NCBI GenBank assembly: GCA_963931635.1 | Contig: OZ007034.1 | Coordinates: 1,984,001-2,048,000, forward strand | Reading direction: 5' to 3' | From: Caccoplasma sp905210875 | Lineage (GTDB): Bacteria > Bacteroidota > Bacteroidia > Bacteroidales > UBA11471 | Length of the DNA stretch: 64,000 bases | Part shown: in pieces, positions 55,089-64,000 of the stretch | Position numbering within the stretch: position 1 is the stretch's first letter | Layout of the letters: every line of letters begins with the position of its first letter | Translations under genes and position numbers: made by a program | Notes under the pieces: generated by a model | The model's database searches: none | What the model was told of the DNA's origin: nothing | The model's input: only the letters and a program-made list of their open reading frames with translations

Positions 55089-56819
55089 TCAGGGCATTGA
55101 GGTAGGTGATGACGAATAATTATCTAACCATTCGACTGCGAATTTGTTTCCACAGGCAGCAGCATTTTTCATGTCGGAGAGTGCTGCCTCTCTCTTGTCG
55201 ATGGCAAGGAAGGAGAGGCCTCTGTAATAGTAGACTGTCGATTGCAGTTCGATGTCGTCGATTATATCTGAGAATATTTCGATGGCCGTGTCGTATTCTT
55301 TCAGGTAGTAACATGCCAACCCCTTGACCATCAGAGAAAAATTATCGGTCTTGATTTTCAGGGCTTTTTCAATGGTAGTCATAGCCTCTTCGTAGTCATT
55401 AAAGGCGATTTGATTCAATGCCAAGTTGCAGTAAATCAGAGCTTGTAGCTCTTCGCCGTCGCGCTTTTTGTCGAAGCTGCGCAATGCCTGACGATAATCG
55501 ACAATGGCATTTTCTCGGGTATTGAGTCGTGCCCAGCAGCAACCTCGCAGATAATAGGCTCTGCTGTTGTCTCTATCCTCCGTCAATATGCGGGTGAGGA
55601 GATCTACCGCTTCGCGGTATTGACCGGCGTAGAAAAATTGTTCGGCCCGGGCAAAAGGGTCGGTCTCTTCGAGAGGTTTCTCTTCATCGAGTATGTAATA
55701 GTATTCTAGTTGGTCGTTTGACGGGAGTCGTGTAAGAATGAGAACGACGAAGTTCTTATTCGTGGCCACGATTTCGGTCAGTTGGCGTCCGGCACTCACG
55801 ACAGGCAGATCAAAGCCTTTTAGTTCGTCGCATTGTTCGATGAGTTGCCACAGGTATTGGTTTTTTACGGCCATTTTGGTATAAAAACCGGAGTATTTGG
55901 CCGAGTTTATAGCTAAAATGTTTCCATCTTTGTCAAATAGCGGGCTTCCACTACTGCCATGTTCGATAGAGGCCGTAGTCTGGCAGCGCGATGGGTGGTT
56001 GCTATCGGTCGTGGCACTGATGATACCGGTTGTGGTTTTGGGATTGATTCCCAAAGTACTGATTTCGGGGTAACTGATGGCCATGCAGAACTCTCCTTCG
56101 ATGGGGTCGTCGCGACGCAGACCATAGGGTATGGGGCCGAATGTGGTAAAGGTTGTATCTTCGATTTTTAAGATAGCAATATCATTAATCGAGTCGCTCG
56201 CAACGATTCGGGCATGATAGTATCGGTCAAAGAGGCCGTTGACTCCGTATATATAGATATTTGTGGCGGCTTGGATAACATGATGATTGGTTACGATGTA
56301 ACCGTCGGGGGTTATGGCAAAACCCGAGCCTGCCGAATATTTCTGTGCCGGTAAGGCGTCGATTCGTGGATATTCCCGGGTGAATACGACGGTGTCGAAC
56401 TGTTGCTTGAAGAAGAAGGAGTCCGGCGAGAATGTCATGTAACACTCCCGACCCACCGGTTCGTTTGTCAAGGTAAACGGATTTCTACCCCAGATGCGAT
56501 AATACTCGTCATAGTTGGTCAGTTCCAGAAAATAATCAACCATTCCCGGCTCAGCATTTTTGCCTTTAAGTTGAATAACGCGGTAACGAATATTCTCGGG
56601 AAACCGCTCATCTTCAAATCTTTCTATGGCATAAATCTTTCCGTTACTCGATTTCCAGATTCCTTCGACCGGCTCCAAAATGCCACATTTCAGACGTTCT
56701 TTGATGACCTCTTTGGCTTTTGCATAATTGTAATCTGCGACTTTGAAACGACTGTAAGCCGGTGAAGCGAAAAACGTCAGCAACGTCAGTATGATGATAT
56801 GGACTCCCGTGTGTTTCAT
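55089..56819 (-). CDS. Periplasmic trypsin-like protease with TPR repeats
   Basis: 576 residues. Signal peptide (HIIILTLLTFFASPAYS). A trypsin-like domain (about 160-320) contains the full triad: His in IVTNHHVIQA, Asp in DSINDIAILKIE and Ser in IEHGSSGSPLFDKDG. The C-terminal half (about 385-560) is made of TPR-like helical repeats such as AEQFFYAGQYREAVDLLTRI, SRAYYLRGCCWARLNTRENA, DYEEAMTTIEKALKI and LKEYDTAIEIFSDII. There is no PDZ domain, which is usual for DegP. It may process or scaffold exported proteins. Middle gene of the three-gene envelope operon. Confidence 0.88.
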   Translation of the reverse strand: MKHTGVHIIILTLLTFFASPAYSRFKVADYNYAKAKEVIKERLKCGILEPVEGIWKSSNGKIYAIERFEDERFPENIRYRVIQLKGKNAEPGMVDYFLELTNYDEYYRIWGRNPFTLTNEPVGRECYMTFSPDSFFFKQQFDTVVFTREYPRIDALPAQKYSAGSGFAITPDGYIVTNHHVIQAATNIYIYGVNGLFDRYYHARIVASDSINDIAILKIEDTTFTTFGPIPYGLRRDDPIEGEFCMAISYPEISTLGINPKTTTGIISATTDSNHPSRCQTTASIEHGSSGSPLFDKDGNILAINSAKYSGFYTKMAVKNQYLWQLIEQCDELKGFDLPVVSAGRQLTEIVATNKNFVVLILTRLPSNDQLEYYYILDEEKPLEETDPFARAEQFFYAGQYREAVDLLTRILTEDRDNSRAYYLRGCCWARLNTRENAIVDYRQALRSFDKKRDGEELQALIYCNLALNQIAFNDYEEAMTTIEKALKIKTDNFSLMVKGLACYYLKEYDTAIEIFSDIIDDIELQSTVYYYRGLSFLAIDKREAALSDMKNAAACGNKFAVEWLDNYSSSPTSMP

Positions 56820-56833
56820 GGCAGAAGTATTAT

Positions 56834-58489
56834 TTAAATTCTGAAAAAGAGTCCGAAACTCAGCATCTCTTTTATTTGCACAAATTTGCCATTTTCATTG
56901 GGCTCGGCACTATCGTCATAGCGTAATTTCAGCTCGATTTTGGTGGAAAAATAACGGTTCAGTATGAAGTTGAAACTGTTTTCAAAATCGAATTGCACAT
57001 GTTTGTAAGAGGTAAAATAGTAAAGCCGAGATGTCAGATACATGTTGCGCATGAATTCCCATTTGAAATTGGCCTCAAATGATGAACCAAACTGGTGTAG
57101 TATTTTCTTCCCTTCTTCAATACCGAATTTTGTCGGGTCGATTTTTTCGTCGATGCAGGTTTTCATATTGTAAGAAAAGGGCGAAACCGATGCCGATGAG
57201 GTGAAGGCCGAATTTTTGCTGGTGTAGTTATGACTCATACCAAGGTTGTAACTCAGTTCGCCGGGCGACAGGAATGAGGCCGTGCGGGTATCGGTGTTTT
57301 TTTTGTAGTTGTTAAAAAATTGGGTTTTGAAGTAAATACTGGTCGTGTAGTAGATTTTCCCGAACGCCTTGTATCCGAATTTGCTATCAATACGGAACAG
57401 GTCTTCGCTGATACTGTAATTGCGCAATGTATCGTCGGGAGCGCTGCTTATGTTCAGGTTCCACTGCACTTTATTTTCAAACAGAATTTTATCTTTGTAA
57501 TCCTTATAATTGATAGAGTAGACCTGTGACCCAATGAGATTGAGGTTGCTTGTTCCGCCCTGGTACCAGTTTTCCGATACATAAATCTGAGAAATTTGCA
57601 AAGAGTTGGATAGAGAAGAAATCCAGTGTTTCAATTTTATGGGTCGACCCTTTATGTCAAAACTTTTAGGAGCCGATGGCCCTTTAATCATCAAAGGTTC
57701 GCGTCTTCTCTTCATGCGTTCGAGATGAATGGCTTTGGGCATCTTTTCCGGTGTATAGTGAATTTTTTCGGGGTGTGCTATGATGGCCGACGCCAAGGCA
57801 TAGTTGCCCAGTTCGGCCAAATGTCGATCTTCGTCTATGCGGTTGTATCTGCGGGTAAGATGATAGGGAGTTATCTGTTTGCGTTGAGTTTGATGAGAAT
57901 ACAGTGAGGGCACTTCGTGAGGTCGTTGACCGTTGAATATGATGGGGAGGAAAATCGGATTGACGGGAATTTCATTCGACGGGGTAATGGTAAATCGGTT
58001 TTGGGATTCTTTCAAGATGGCTTGGGCTTGGGCGCACATTTGAAGGGGCTTGGGTTTGGGCATGATTTTGCGCAGCGTATCTTTCTTGACCATCTGTACG
58101 AGGGTGTCTTCGGCCGGTTTCTCAGGCGTTTCGGCAAAGATTTCTTTACCAACGATACTGTCGAGTTGATGTATAAGTTCGGCACTGATGATGCTGTCTT
58201 CGACAAACTGGGTGGTAACAATAATCGTGTCTCGCACCAGTCTGGTAGTGTCGATGTGCATATCGACCCGAGTGCTGTCTTTGATTTCGAGGCTGTCGAT
58301 AAGAGAGAAGATGTTCTCTATGAGGCGATTTATACTGTCGGGCATGGTAGAGGTATCGACGGGCGGTTTTTGCGGGTCATACTTCGGTGCCGATTGTGTG
58401 GTCGTTACCAACGCAAACATTATAAAAGCAAGGATGGTGAGCCTTTTGAAATATTTCAGAAACAGGGTATGTGCAGCTGTTATGCCCAT
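56834..58489 (-). CDS. DUF3078-family outer-membrane protein
   Basis: 551 residues. A signal-like start (TILAFIMFALVTTTQSAP) is followed by about 250 residues rich in Thr, Ile and Asp, then a beta-barrel region beginning near 283 with the family stretch LKHWISSLSNSLQIS and VSENWYQGGTSNLNLIGS. Its last residue is Ile after LFF, typical of outer-membrane barrels. DUF3078 proteins are Bacteroidota-specific and unassigned. 14 bases before the protease gene, so probably translated from the same message. A promoter box (TATATTTG) is at 58519-58526. Confidence 0.8.
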   Translation of the reverse strand: MGITAAHTLFLKYFKRLTILAFIMFALVTTTQSAPKYDPQKPPVDTSTMPDSINRLIENIFSLIDSLEIKDSTRVDMHIDTTRLVRDTIIVTTQFVEDSIISAELIHQLDSIVGKEIFAETPEKPAEDTLVQMVKKDTLRKIMPKPKPLQMCAQAQAILKESQNRFTITPSNEIPVNPIFLPIIFNGQRPHEVPSLYSHQTQRKQITPYHLTRRYNRIDEDRHLAELGNYALASAIIAHPEKIHYTPEKMPKAIHLERMKRRREPLMIKGPSAPKSFDIKGRPIKLKHWISSLSNSLQISQIYVSENWYQGGTSNLNLIGSQVYSINYKDYKDKILFENKVQWNLNISSAPDDTLRNYSISEDLFRIDSKFGYKAFGKIYYTTSIYFKTQFFNNYKKNTDTRTASFLSPGELSYNLGMSHNYTSKNSAFTSSASVSPFSYNMKTCIDEKIDPTKFGIEEGKKILHQFGSSFEANFKWEFMRNMYLTSRLYYFTSYKHVQFDFENSFNFILNRYFSTKIELKLRYDDSAEPNENGKFVQIKEMLSFGLFFRI

Positions 58490-58518
58490 GGAGATAGCCT
58501 AAATCGTCGAATAGTTGA

Positions 58519-58526
58519 CAAATATA
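58519..58526 (-). promoter_or_regulatory. TAnnTTTG box of the envelope operon
   Basis: TATATTTG on the minus strand, 29 bases before the start at 58489. Confidence 0.5.
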
Positions 58527-58629
58527 GTGAAAAAACTTCTTCTCGGAAAAATTATATTTATTAATAAAGAGAAAACGTCCGACGGAGATATTTAATCGCT
58601 TTTTTCATGGCTTAATCCCAACTTTTTTC

Positions 58630-58637
58630 TAATTTTG
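58630..58637 (+). promoter_or_regulatory. TAnnTTTG box of pyrG
   Basis: TAATTTTG, 35 bases before the GTG start. The upstream TTTG is not clear. Confidence 0.5.
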
Positions 58638-58672
58638 CGCTTTGGAAATTTGCACTAAAAATCCATCATAAA

Positions 58673-60277
58673 GTGAGTACGAAGTATATTTTTGTTACAG
58701 GCGGTGTAGTATCATCGTTGGGTAAAGGCATTATATCGGCATCGTTGGCAAAACTTTTGCAGGCGAGAGGATATAAAGTTACGATTCAGAAGTTTGACCC
58801 GTACATCAATATCGATCCGGGGACCTTGAATCCTTATGAGCATGGCGAATGCTATGTAACAGTAGATGGGCATGAGGCCGACCTTGACCTGGGCCATTAC
58901 GAGCGTTTTACCAATATTCAGACGACTCGTGCCAATAACATCACCACGGGACGTATCTACCAGAATGTGATAGAAAAAGAACGTCGCGGTGATTATTTGG
59001 GAAAAACAGTACAGATTATACCCCATATTACCGATGAGATAAAACGTAACGTCAAATTGTTGGGCTCTAAAAATAATTACGATTTTGTTATCACCGAGAT
59101 AGGCGGAACGGTCGGCGATATAGAGTCGTTGCCTTTTATTGAGAGCGTACGCCAGTTGCGCTGGGAATTGGGGAGAGACTGCTTGTGCATACACCTTACC
59201 TATGTTCCCTTTATTGCTGCTGCTAAGGAGTTAAAAACGAAACCTACCCAACACTCGGTAAAGCAGTTGCAGGAAGTCGGCATACAGCCCGATATTCTCG
59301 TTCTGCGTACTGAACACAATCTGACTACCGAACTTCGCCGTAAAGTGGCTCTATTTTGTAATGTTGAGCCCGAGGCTGTGATTCAGTCTATCGATGTCCC
59401 CTCGATTTACGAGGTGCCGTTGAAGATGCAGGAACAGAAACTCGACGAAATCGTTTTACGGAAGACCGGTATGGAGGTGGGACCGCTTCCCGAGTTGAAG
59501 CCGTGGAGAGAGTTCCTCTCTCGTATGCAGAATGCCAAAGAGTCGGTGCGTATAGGTCTTGTAGGAAAATATGTAGAGCTGCAAGATGCCTATAAATCTA
59601 TCAATGAGGCTCTGTTCCAAGCCGCTACCTACAACGATCGTAAGCTCGACCTGCAATATATTCATTCCGAAAAGTTGAATGAATCCAATGTCGAAGAGAA
59701 ACTCTCGTCGATGGACGGTCTGATTATCGCTCCCGGTTTCGGACAGCGGGGTATCGAAGGAAAATTTGTAGCCTTGAAATATGCCCGTGAGCACGATGTT
59801 CCCACATTTGGTATCTGTCTTGGTATGCAGTGTATGGTTATTGAATATGCTCGCGATGTATTGGGTTACAAAGATGCCAATTCGACCGAGATGGACGTGA
59901 ATACTCCCCACAATGTCATCGACCTGATGGAGAGTCAGAAGTGCATTTCCAACATGGGTGGAACCATGCGTTTGGGTGAATATGACTGTGTCTTGAAAGA
60001 GGGGTCGAAAGCCGCTCAGGCCTATGGCAAGTTGCACATCAAGGAACGTCATCGTCACCGTTTTGAATTCAACGGCGATTATCGGGCCGAATTTGAGGCT
60101 GCGGGCATGAAGTGTGTCGGTGAAAATCCCGAAACACATCTGGTCGAGGTGGTCGAAGTTCCTTCACTCACTTGGTATGTAGGAGTGCAGTATCACCCCG
60201 AATACAACAGTACAGTGTTGAATCCCAATCCATTGTTTCTGAGTTTTATCAAAGCGGTTATCGCACATAAGAAATAA
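58673..60277 (+). CDS. pyrG: CTP synthase
   Basis: 534 residues. A GTG start at 58673 is used, since homologues begin STKYIFVTGGVVSSLGKGI and no ATG lies nearby. It aminates UTP to CTP with ATP and glutamine. Synthetase domain: GVVSSLGKGIISASLAKLLQ (P loop), FDPYINIDPGTLNPYEHGEC and GGTVGDIESLPFIESVRQ. Glutamine amidotransferase domain (about 300-534): APGFGQRGIEGKF, FGICLGMQCMVIEYA with the nucleophile Cys, and GVQYHPEYNS with the His. The gene is 26 bases before yidC. Confidence 0.97.
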   Translation: MSTKYIFVTGGVVSSLGKGIISASLAKLLQARGYKVTIQKFDPYINIDPGTLNPYEHGECYVTVDGHEADLDLGHYERFTNIQTTRANNITTGRIYQNVIEKERRGDYLGKTVQIIPHITDEIKRNVKLLGSKNNYDFVITEIGGTVGDIESLPFIESVRQLRWELGRDCLCIHLTYVPFIAAAKELKTKPTQHSVKQLQEVGIQPDILVLRTEHNLTTELRRKVALFCNVEPEAVIQSIDVPSIYEVPLKMQEQKLDEIVLRKTGMEVGPLPELKPWREFLSRMQNAKESVRIGLVGKYVELQDAYKSINEALFQAATYNDRKLDLQYIHSEKLNESNVEEKLSSMDGLIIAPGFGQRGIEGKFVALKYAREHDVPTFGICLGMQCMVIEYARDVLGYKDANSTEMDVNTPHNVIDLMESQKCISNMGGTMRLGEYDCVLKEGSKAAQAYGKLHIKERHRHRFEFNGDYRAEFEAAGMKCVGENPETHLVEVVEVPSLTWYVGVQYHPEYNSTVLNPNPLFLSFIKAVIAHKK

Positions 60278-60303
60278 TATTTGCCTATTTACAAGACAAA
60301 ATC

Positions 60304-62190
60304 ATGGACAAAAAAACAATTATCGGTTTTTTACTGATGGCCGTTGTTCTCTTCGGTTACACATGGTATATGCAGCCGTCGGCCGAGCAAAAAGCCGCCA
60401 TGCAGCGCTATCAAGACTCGCTGTTGCAAGTTGAGAATGCCCGACTGGCCGAGATAAATCAGGTGGAATCACTTCCCATCGATACTACCGTGGAGTTGAC
60501 CGTCGACGAGCACACGGCACAGTTGCGTAGCGAATATGTCGATTTTGCCCCCTTTGCCGAAGGAGAAGAACAGACATTGACTCTTTCCAATCCTCAGGTT
60601 TCGCTTACTTTCTCTACGTTGGGTGGACGCCTCTCCCAAGCCGTTCTCAACGAGTATAGTACTTACGATTCTTTGCCGCTGATGCTGTTTAATGAGGCTA
60701 ACAACGATTATGGCTTTATTTTCAAGACACAAGGCCGTACCATCAGCACGGCCGACCTCTATTTTGTTCCTGAGCTTTCGGCCGACAAGCGTACCTTGGC
60801 AATGAAACTCCCGTTCGAGAACGGAAGCACGTTTGAGGTGCGTTACACCCTTCCCGAAGAAGGATACATGCTCGATATGAAAATCTACCAGAATGGTATG
60901 GAGAAGATACTTCCCCGCAACACCGTTGATCTGGACATGTATTGGACGCAGAAATTGCGTCGACAGGAGCGCGGACGTATGTTTGAAGAGCGAAACAGTG
61001 CCTTGTATTATAAGTTCGTCGGTTCCGACGTAGAGCGTCTCAGCGAGACCGAAGACGAGCACGAAAGTCTTTCCACCGGATTGAAATGGATAGGTTTCAA
61101 AAATCAATTCTTTTCATCGGTGTTGATTGCCGACCACAAGTTCAACGGAGCTCGTTTGGAATCGACCGTGTTGCCCGAAGATAATGTTTATCTCAAAAAT
61201 TACAAAGCCGAGACTACGGTCGATTATGATCCAACGACGGCTGAGGGGCCCTCGTTCCGATTCTTCCTCGGCCCCAATCTCTACCCGCTGCTGAAAAGCT
61301 ACGATAAAGGGCTTGACTCCGACGACAAATTGCAATTGCCCAAGCTCATACCCCTTGGATATAAGTTCTTCCGTTGGATAAATACCGGTATCATCATTCC
61401 TATCTTCACCTTCCTCGGCAAGTTCTTTACCAACTATGGTGTCATCATACTGCTTATGACGATTATCATCAAAGCGGTGTTGATGCCTTTGACTTTCAAG
61501 TCTTATATGTCGAGTGCCCGTATGAGGGTGTTGAAACCGCAAATTGAAGAGATTAATGCCAAATATCCCGGACAGGACAAGGCTCTCGACCGTCAACGGG
61601 CAACGATGGAACTTTATCGAAATGCCGGTGTAAACCCCATGAGTGGCTGTCTTCCCTTGCTGTTGCAGATGCCTATTCTCTTGGCCATGTTTGCCTTCTT
61701 CCCCTCGTCGATAGAGTTGCGTCAGCAATCATTCCTGTGGGCCGATGACTTGTCTTCGTACGATGCCATATTCTCGTGGGACGCATATATACCCATTATT
61801 ACGCCCTATTTCGGAAATCATATCAGCCTTTTCTGTTTGTTGATGACCATCACCAATATATTGTATACCAAAATCAATATGGATAGTACTGGTGGAGGGC
61901 AGCAGATGCCGGGTATGAAATTTATGATGTATCTCATGCCTCTGATGTTCCTTTTCATCTTCAACAACTATGCATCGGGATTGAGTTACTACTATTTTGT
62001 ATCGCTCCTTATTACGATTATTCAGACCTACATTTTCCGTAAATGTATCAATGAAGAAAAAGTGCTGGCCAAACTTAAAGAGAACCAGAAGAAACCCCGT
62101 AAGAAGTCGGGTTTCTTGGCACGTCTCGAAGAAGCGCAGCGTCAGCAGCAGGCAGCGTTGAAACGTCAACAACAGCAGCGTCGTCGTTGA
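60304..62190 (+). CDS. yidC: Membrane protein insertase
   Basis: 628 residues. An N-terminal membrane helix (KKTIIGFLLMAVVLFGYTWY), a large periplasmic domain (about 30-350) and a C-terminal core of five helices. Core motifs: NYGVIILLMTIIIKAVLMPL, PGQDKALDRQRATMELYRNAGVNPMSGCLPLLLQMPIL, split by PIL, and SIELRQQSFLWADDLSSYD. It inserts proteins in the inner membrane with or without Sec. The Lys/Gln/Arg-rich tail may bind ribosomes, as in other YidC homologues. Co-transcribed with pyrG. Confidence 0.96.
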   Translation: MDKKTIIGFLLMAVVLFGYTWYMQPSAEQKAAMQRYQDSLLQVENARLAEINQVESLPIDTTVELTVDEHTAQLRSEYVDFAPFAEGEEQTLTLSNPQVSLTFSTLGGRLSQAVLNEYSTYDSLPLMLFNEANNDYGFIFKTQGRTISTADLYFVPELSADKRTLAMKLPFENGSTFEVRYTLPEEGYMLDMKIYQNGMEKILPRNTVDLDMYWTQKLRRQERGRMFEERNSALYYKFVGSDVERLSETEDEHESLSTGLKWIGFKNQFFSSVLIADHKFNGARLESTVLPEDNVYLKNYKAETTVDYDPTTAEGPSFRFFLGPNLYPLLKSYDKGLDSDDKLQLPKLIPLGYKFFRWINTGIIIPIFTFLGKFFTNYGVIILLMTIIIKAVLMPLTFKSYMSSARMRVLKPQIEEINAKYPGQDKALDRQRATMELYRNAGVNPMSGCLPLLLQMPILLAMFAFFPSSIELRQQSFLWADDLSSYDAIFSWDAYIPIITPYFGNHISLFCLLMTITNILYTKINMDSTGGGQQMPGMKFMMYLMPLMFLFIFNNYASGLSYYYFVSLLITIIQTYIFRKCINEEKVLAKLKENQKKPRKKSGFLARLEEAQRQQQAALKRQQQQRRR

Positions 62191-62212
62191 TTTGATAACA
62201 GTCATATAAGAA

Positions 62213-62247
62213 TGAGAGAGCCGCCATATCTTATGGCGGCTCTCTCT
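62213..62247 (+). terminator. Terminator of pyrG-yidC
   Basis: AGAGAGCCGCCATA / TATGGCGGCTCTCT with a 3-base loop, then CTGTTT. Confidence 0.8.
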
Positions 62248-62595
62248 GTTTATAGGGTAGTCTCGTATAGCAGGAAGGGGCCGTGTTTTGTGCTGGTTCA
62301 CGGAATTTCCGACGTTCACGTTGTCGGAATCCTCTTTCTCGATTATTGCAGGAAGGTCCGAATCCACCCCTTTTTCCTTTTGCTGTGCAAAACTTGTCGG
62401 GCTGCTGTATCTTCCTTGTCGCAGGTCGGTATTGTACCGTCTGTGCGATTTCTCTTGTGGCATTGTCAGTTTTGCAGCAGGTAGAGCGAATGAGGGTGTC
62501 GAAAAGAGATAGGGGCATGGTAGATGAGTGTAAGTGCCGTGGCAAATGGTGAGGATAGAGAGGATAGAGAGGATAGAGGGAAGTCCTTATTGAGT
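62248..62595. other. Gene-free region with a short tandem repeat
   Basis: No frame has gene-like features. A 9-base unit GAGGATAGA is repeated three times at 62551-62577. Confidence 0.5.
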
Positions 62596-62636
62596 AATAC
62601 AGAAAGGAGCGAAATTTTTCGCTCCTTTCTGTATTT
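62596..62636 (-). terminator. Hairpin after the S46 peptidase gene
   Basis: AATACAGAAAGGAGCGAAA pairs with TTTCGCTCCTTTCTGTATT around two bases. It lies 52-92 bases past the stop of the peptidase gene. There is no strong U tract, so the class is uncertain. Confidence 0.5.
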
Positions 62637-62687
62637 GTCAGGTCGGGAGGGAAAGTGTATATAACTTTCTGCCCGGAGGTCCGTCGA

Positions 62688-64000
62688 TTACGGATTGATA
62701 ATCATCTCGTCGAGCAGATAATCGGCATCGGCATACTTGTCGATGATGAAGAGTATGTACCGTATGTCGGTGATTATCGAGCGCTGGTAGCGGCCCTGGT
62801 ATTGTATGTCGCCGGTAATGCCCTCCCAGTTGCGGTCGAAGTTGACACCGACCAGTTCGCCGCGGCTGTTGAGTACGGGGCTTCCCGAGTTGCCGCCGGT
62901 GGTGTGGGTGTTGGCGATGAAGTTTACGGGCATCTTGCCCCGTTCGTTTGAGTAGAAGCCAAAATCTTTTTTCCGATACAGCTCTTTCAATTTTTTGTCG
63001 ACGACAAATTCCCAGTTCGTCGGGTCTTCCTTCTCCATGACACCGTCGAGAGTCGTTTCGAAGTTATAGGTTACGGCGTTGGCGGGGGAGTACGCTTTCA
63101 CTTGTCCGTAGGTAAGTCGCAAGGTAAAGTTGGCATCGGGGTAGTTGGGCCGGTCGGCATGAATGGCAAGTTGGCCGGCGATATAAGATTTCTGTGCCTC
63201 GGCGATTCTCTGGTCTATGGGTTGCAGTTCGTCGTTGATGCGTCGGGCCTCTTCCTTGATGGCTCGGGCATATCGCACCATGGGGTCGTTTTCCAGTGCT
63301 TTGACGTTGGGGCGCTTCTTCCATCGCTCGTATTTTTCAGGACTGACAAAGAGGGAATTGTCAAACATATGGTCGACGTATTTTGCAATATTGCCCTTGT
63401 GTTTGCGGTCGATAGTCTTGAAGAAGGCCGGATAGTGTTCCGGAGCTATGCTGTCGGCATACATTTGCAACATGGCCTTGGTGATGCGCCGGTCGACCTG
63501 TGGGGCGTAGTCTTTGTCGTAGAATGTATAGTAGAGGCGGTCAAAGGCTTCGAGGGCAGCCTTGCGGGTGGAGTCGTTGCCGCTAAGACCGGTTTTCAGT
63601 GCGTCGAAGTTGGTGGGCACGCGGCTACATTCGGTTCCTATCCACAGGGCTTCGAGCAGGTATTGCATGCGTGTTTTCAGACCTTCACGGTTCTTTACCT
63701 CGTTGGCAATGATATCCACGGCCTCGCGGTATTCCTGTATATCGTTGTCCCAGCCCCAGTTGAGCAGTTCGTTCATCTGCCGTTCTTTGAGATATACGGT
63801 CGATTGCCGTTCTATCATGATGTTCATGCCTTTACTGCTCTTGTAGCTGTTGGTCGAGGAGGCATATTTCCCGGCATACTGTATACGAACCTTCGGGTCG
63901 GCGAGCATGGCATCTAACATGACTCTCTGTCGCAGGTCTCTGACGTTGACCCGTATGCGATTGTCTATATTTTTCCGCTCTATTACCTCGGCCGGAGTGT
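62688..64000 (-). CDS. S46-family dipeptidyl-peptidase, C-terminal part
   Basis: The frame is open to the window edge with no stop; the internal ATG at 63918-63920 is not the start because the upstream codons (PAEVIERKNIDNRIRVN) continue the family sequence. 437 residues are visible. S46 signatures: DPKVRIQYAGKYASSTNSYK near the N-terminal end, and FIANTHTTGGNSGSPVLNSR with the catalytic Ser, followed by ELVGVNFDRNWEGITGDI. The catalytic His and Asp lie in the missing N-terminal part. These periplasmic enzymes (DPP7/DPP11 type) remove dipeptides from peptides in asaccharolytic growth. Confidence 0.93.
   Translation of the reverse strand, partial: TPAEVIERKNIDNRIRVNVRDLRQRVMLDAMLADPKVRIQYAGKYASSTNSYKSSKGMNIMIERQSTVYLKERQMNELLNWGWDNDIQEYREAVDIIANEVKNREGLKTRMQYLLEALWIGTECSRVPTNFDALKTGLSGNDSTRKAALEAFDRLYYTFYDKDYAPQVDRRITKAMLQMYADSIAPEHYPAFFKTIDRKHKGNIAKYVDHMFDNSLFVSPEKYERWKKRPNVKALENDPMVRYARAIKEEARRINDELQPIDQRIAEAQKSYIAGQLAIHADRPNYPDANFTLRLTYGQVKAYSPANAVTYNFETTLDGVMEKEDPTNWEFVVDKKLKELYRKKDFGFYSNERGKMPVNFIANTHTTGGNSGSPVLNSRGELVGVNFDRNWEGITGDIQYQGRYQRSIITDIRYILFIIDKYADADYLLDEMIINP

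Noticed and set aside
62212..62545. Short frames on both strands after yidC
   Set aside because: They overlap the terminator, have no family features and mirror each other.

Overview
The window is a piece of a Bacteroidales (Bacteroidota) chromosome. Several lines agree: a complete Bacteroides-type 16S-Ile-Ala-23S-5S rRNA operon; repeated promoters of the Bacteroidota form (TTTG, about 18-20 bases, then TAnnTTTG); and gene families typical of the phylum (DUF4270 and DUF3078 proteins, DUF4369-thioredoxin lipoproteins, an RseC-RnfBCDGEA operon, a PL10 pectate lyase, an S46 peptidase). I cannot fix the genus by eye; the 16S looks like a gut commensal of the Bacteroidales.

Layout. 0-2.4 kb (minus): a WYL-domain regulator, a membrane-anchored charged protein of unknown function, a gene cut by the edge, and tRNA-His. 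2.4-8.7 kb (minus): CapA-like metallophosphatase, FolD, a DUF4369-thioredoxin lipoprotein, Ffh, PanD and PanC. 8.8-11.2 kb (plus): a GT5 domain alone (glycogen/starch synthase N-terminal half) and a DUF4270 lipoprotein. 11.3-17.2 kb: tRNA-Thr and the rRNA operon. 17.6-19.7 kb: two convergent exporters (MFS and EamA).

20.0-23.6 kb is a mobile element that I could delimit to the base. It has perfect 28-bp terminal inverted repeats, an exact 8-bp target duplication (TTAATTTT), one IS1595-family transposase, and about 2.4 kb of passenger DNA with several small unrecognised genes and a DUF2188 gene. Two of the passenger genes have consensus Shine-Dalgarno sequences, unusual for this phylum.

24.4-33 kb is a galacturonate/pectin module: kdgK and uxaC on one strand; a LacI-type regulator, uxaB, uxaA and an HD-domain gene on the other; then a secreted PL10 pectate lyase. 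Together they convert pectin-derived galacturonate through tagaturonate, altronate and KDG to KDPG. 33-38.5 kb holds a second thioredoxin lipoprotein, a copper exporter with its small HMA protein, a candidate orphan small RNA and an MgtC-family protein. 38.8-43.4 kb is hisGDCB behind a clear histidine attenuator (a 16-residue leader peptide with six His codons, then a terminator). 43.8-49.4 kb is the Rnf ion-pumping ferredoxin:NAD oxidoreductase. 49.7-53.8 kb makes a dTDP-3-amino-3,6-dideoxyhexose (RmlA, RmlB, two tandem ketoisomerase-like cupins, aminotransferase). 53.8-58.5 kb is a three-gene envelope operon (DUF3078 protein, trypsin-like protease with TPRs, Omp85-type barrel). 58.6-62.2 kb is pyrG and yidC. 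The window ends inside an S46 dipeptidyl-peptidase gene.

Most of the window is ordinary core genome. The most interesting parts are the passenger-carrying IS1595 element, the his attenuator, the orphan RNA at 37.6 kb, the duplicated promoter in front of the EamA exporter, and the ketoisomerase pair in which one copy lacks a conserved His.
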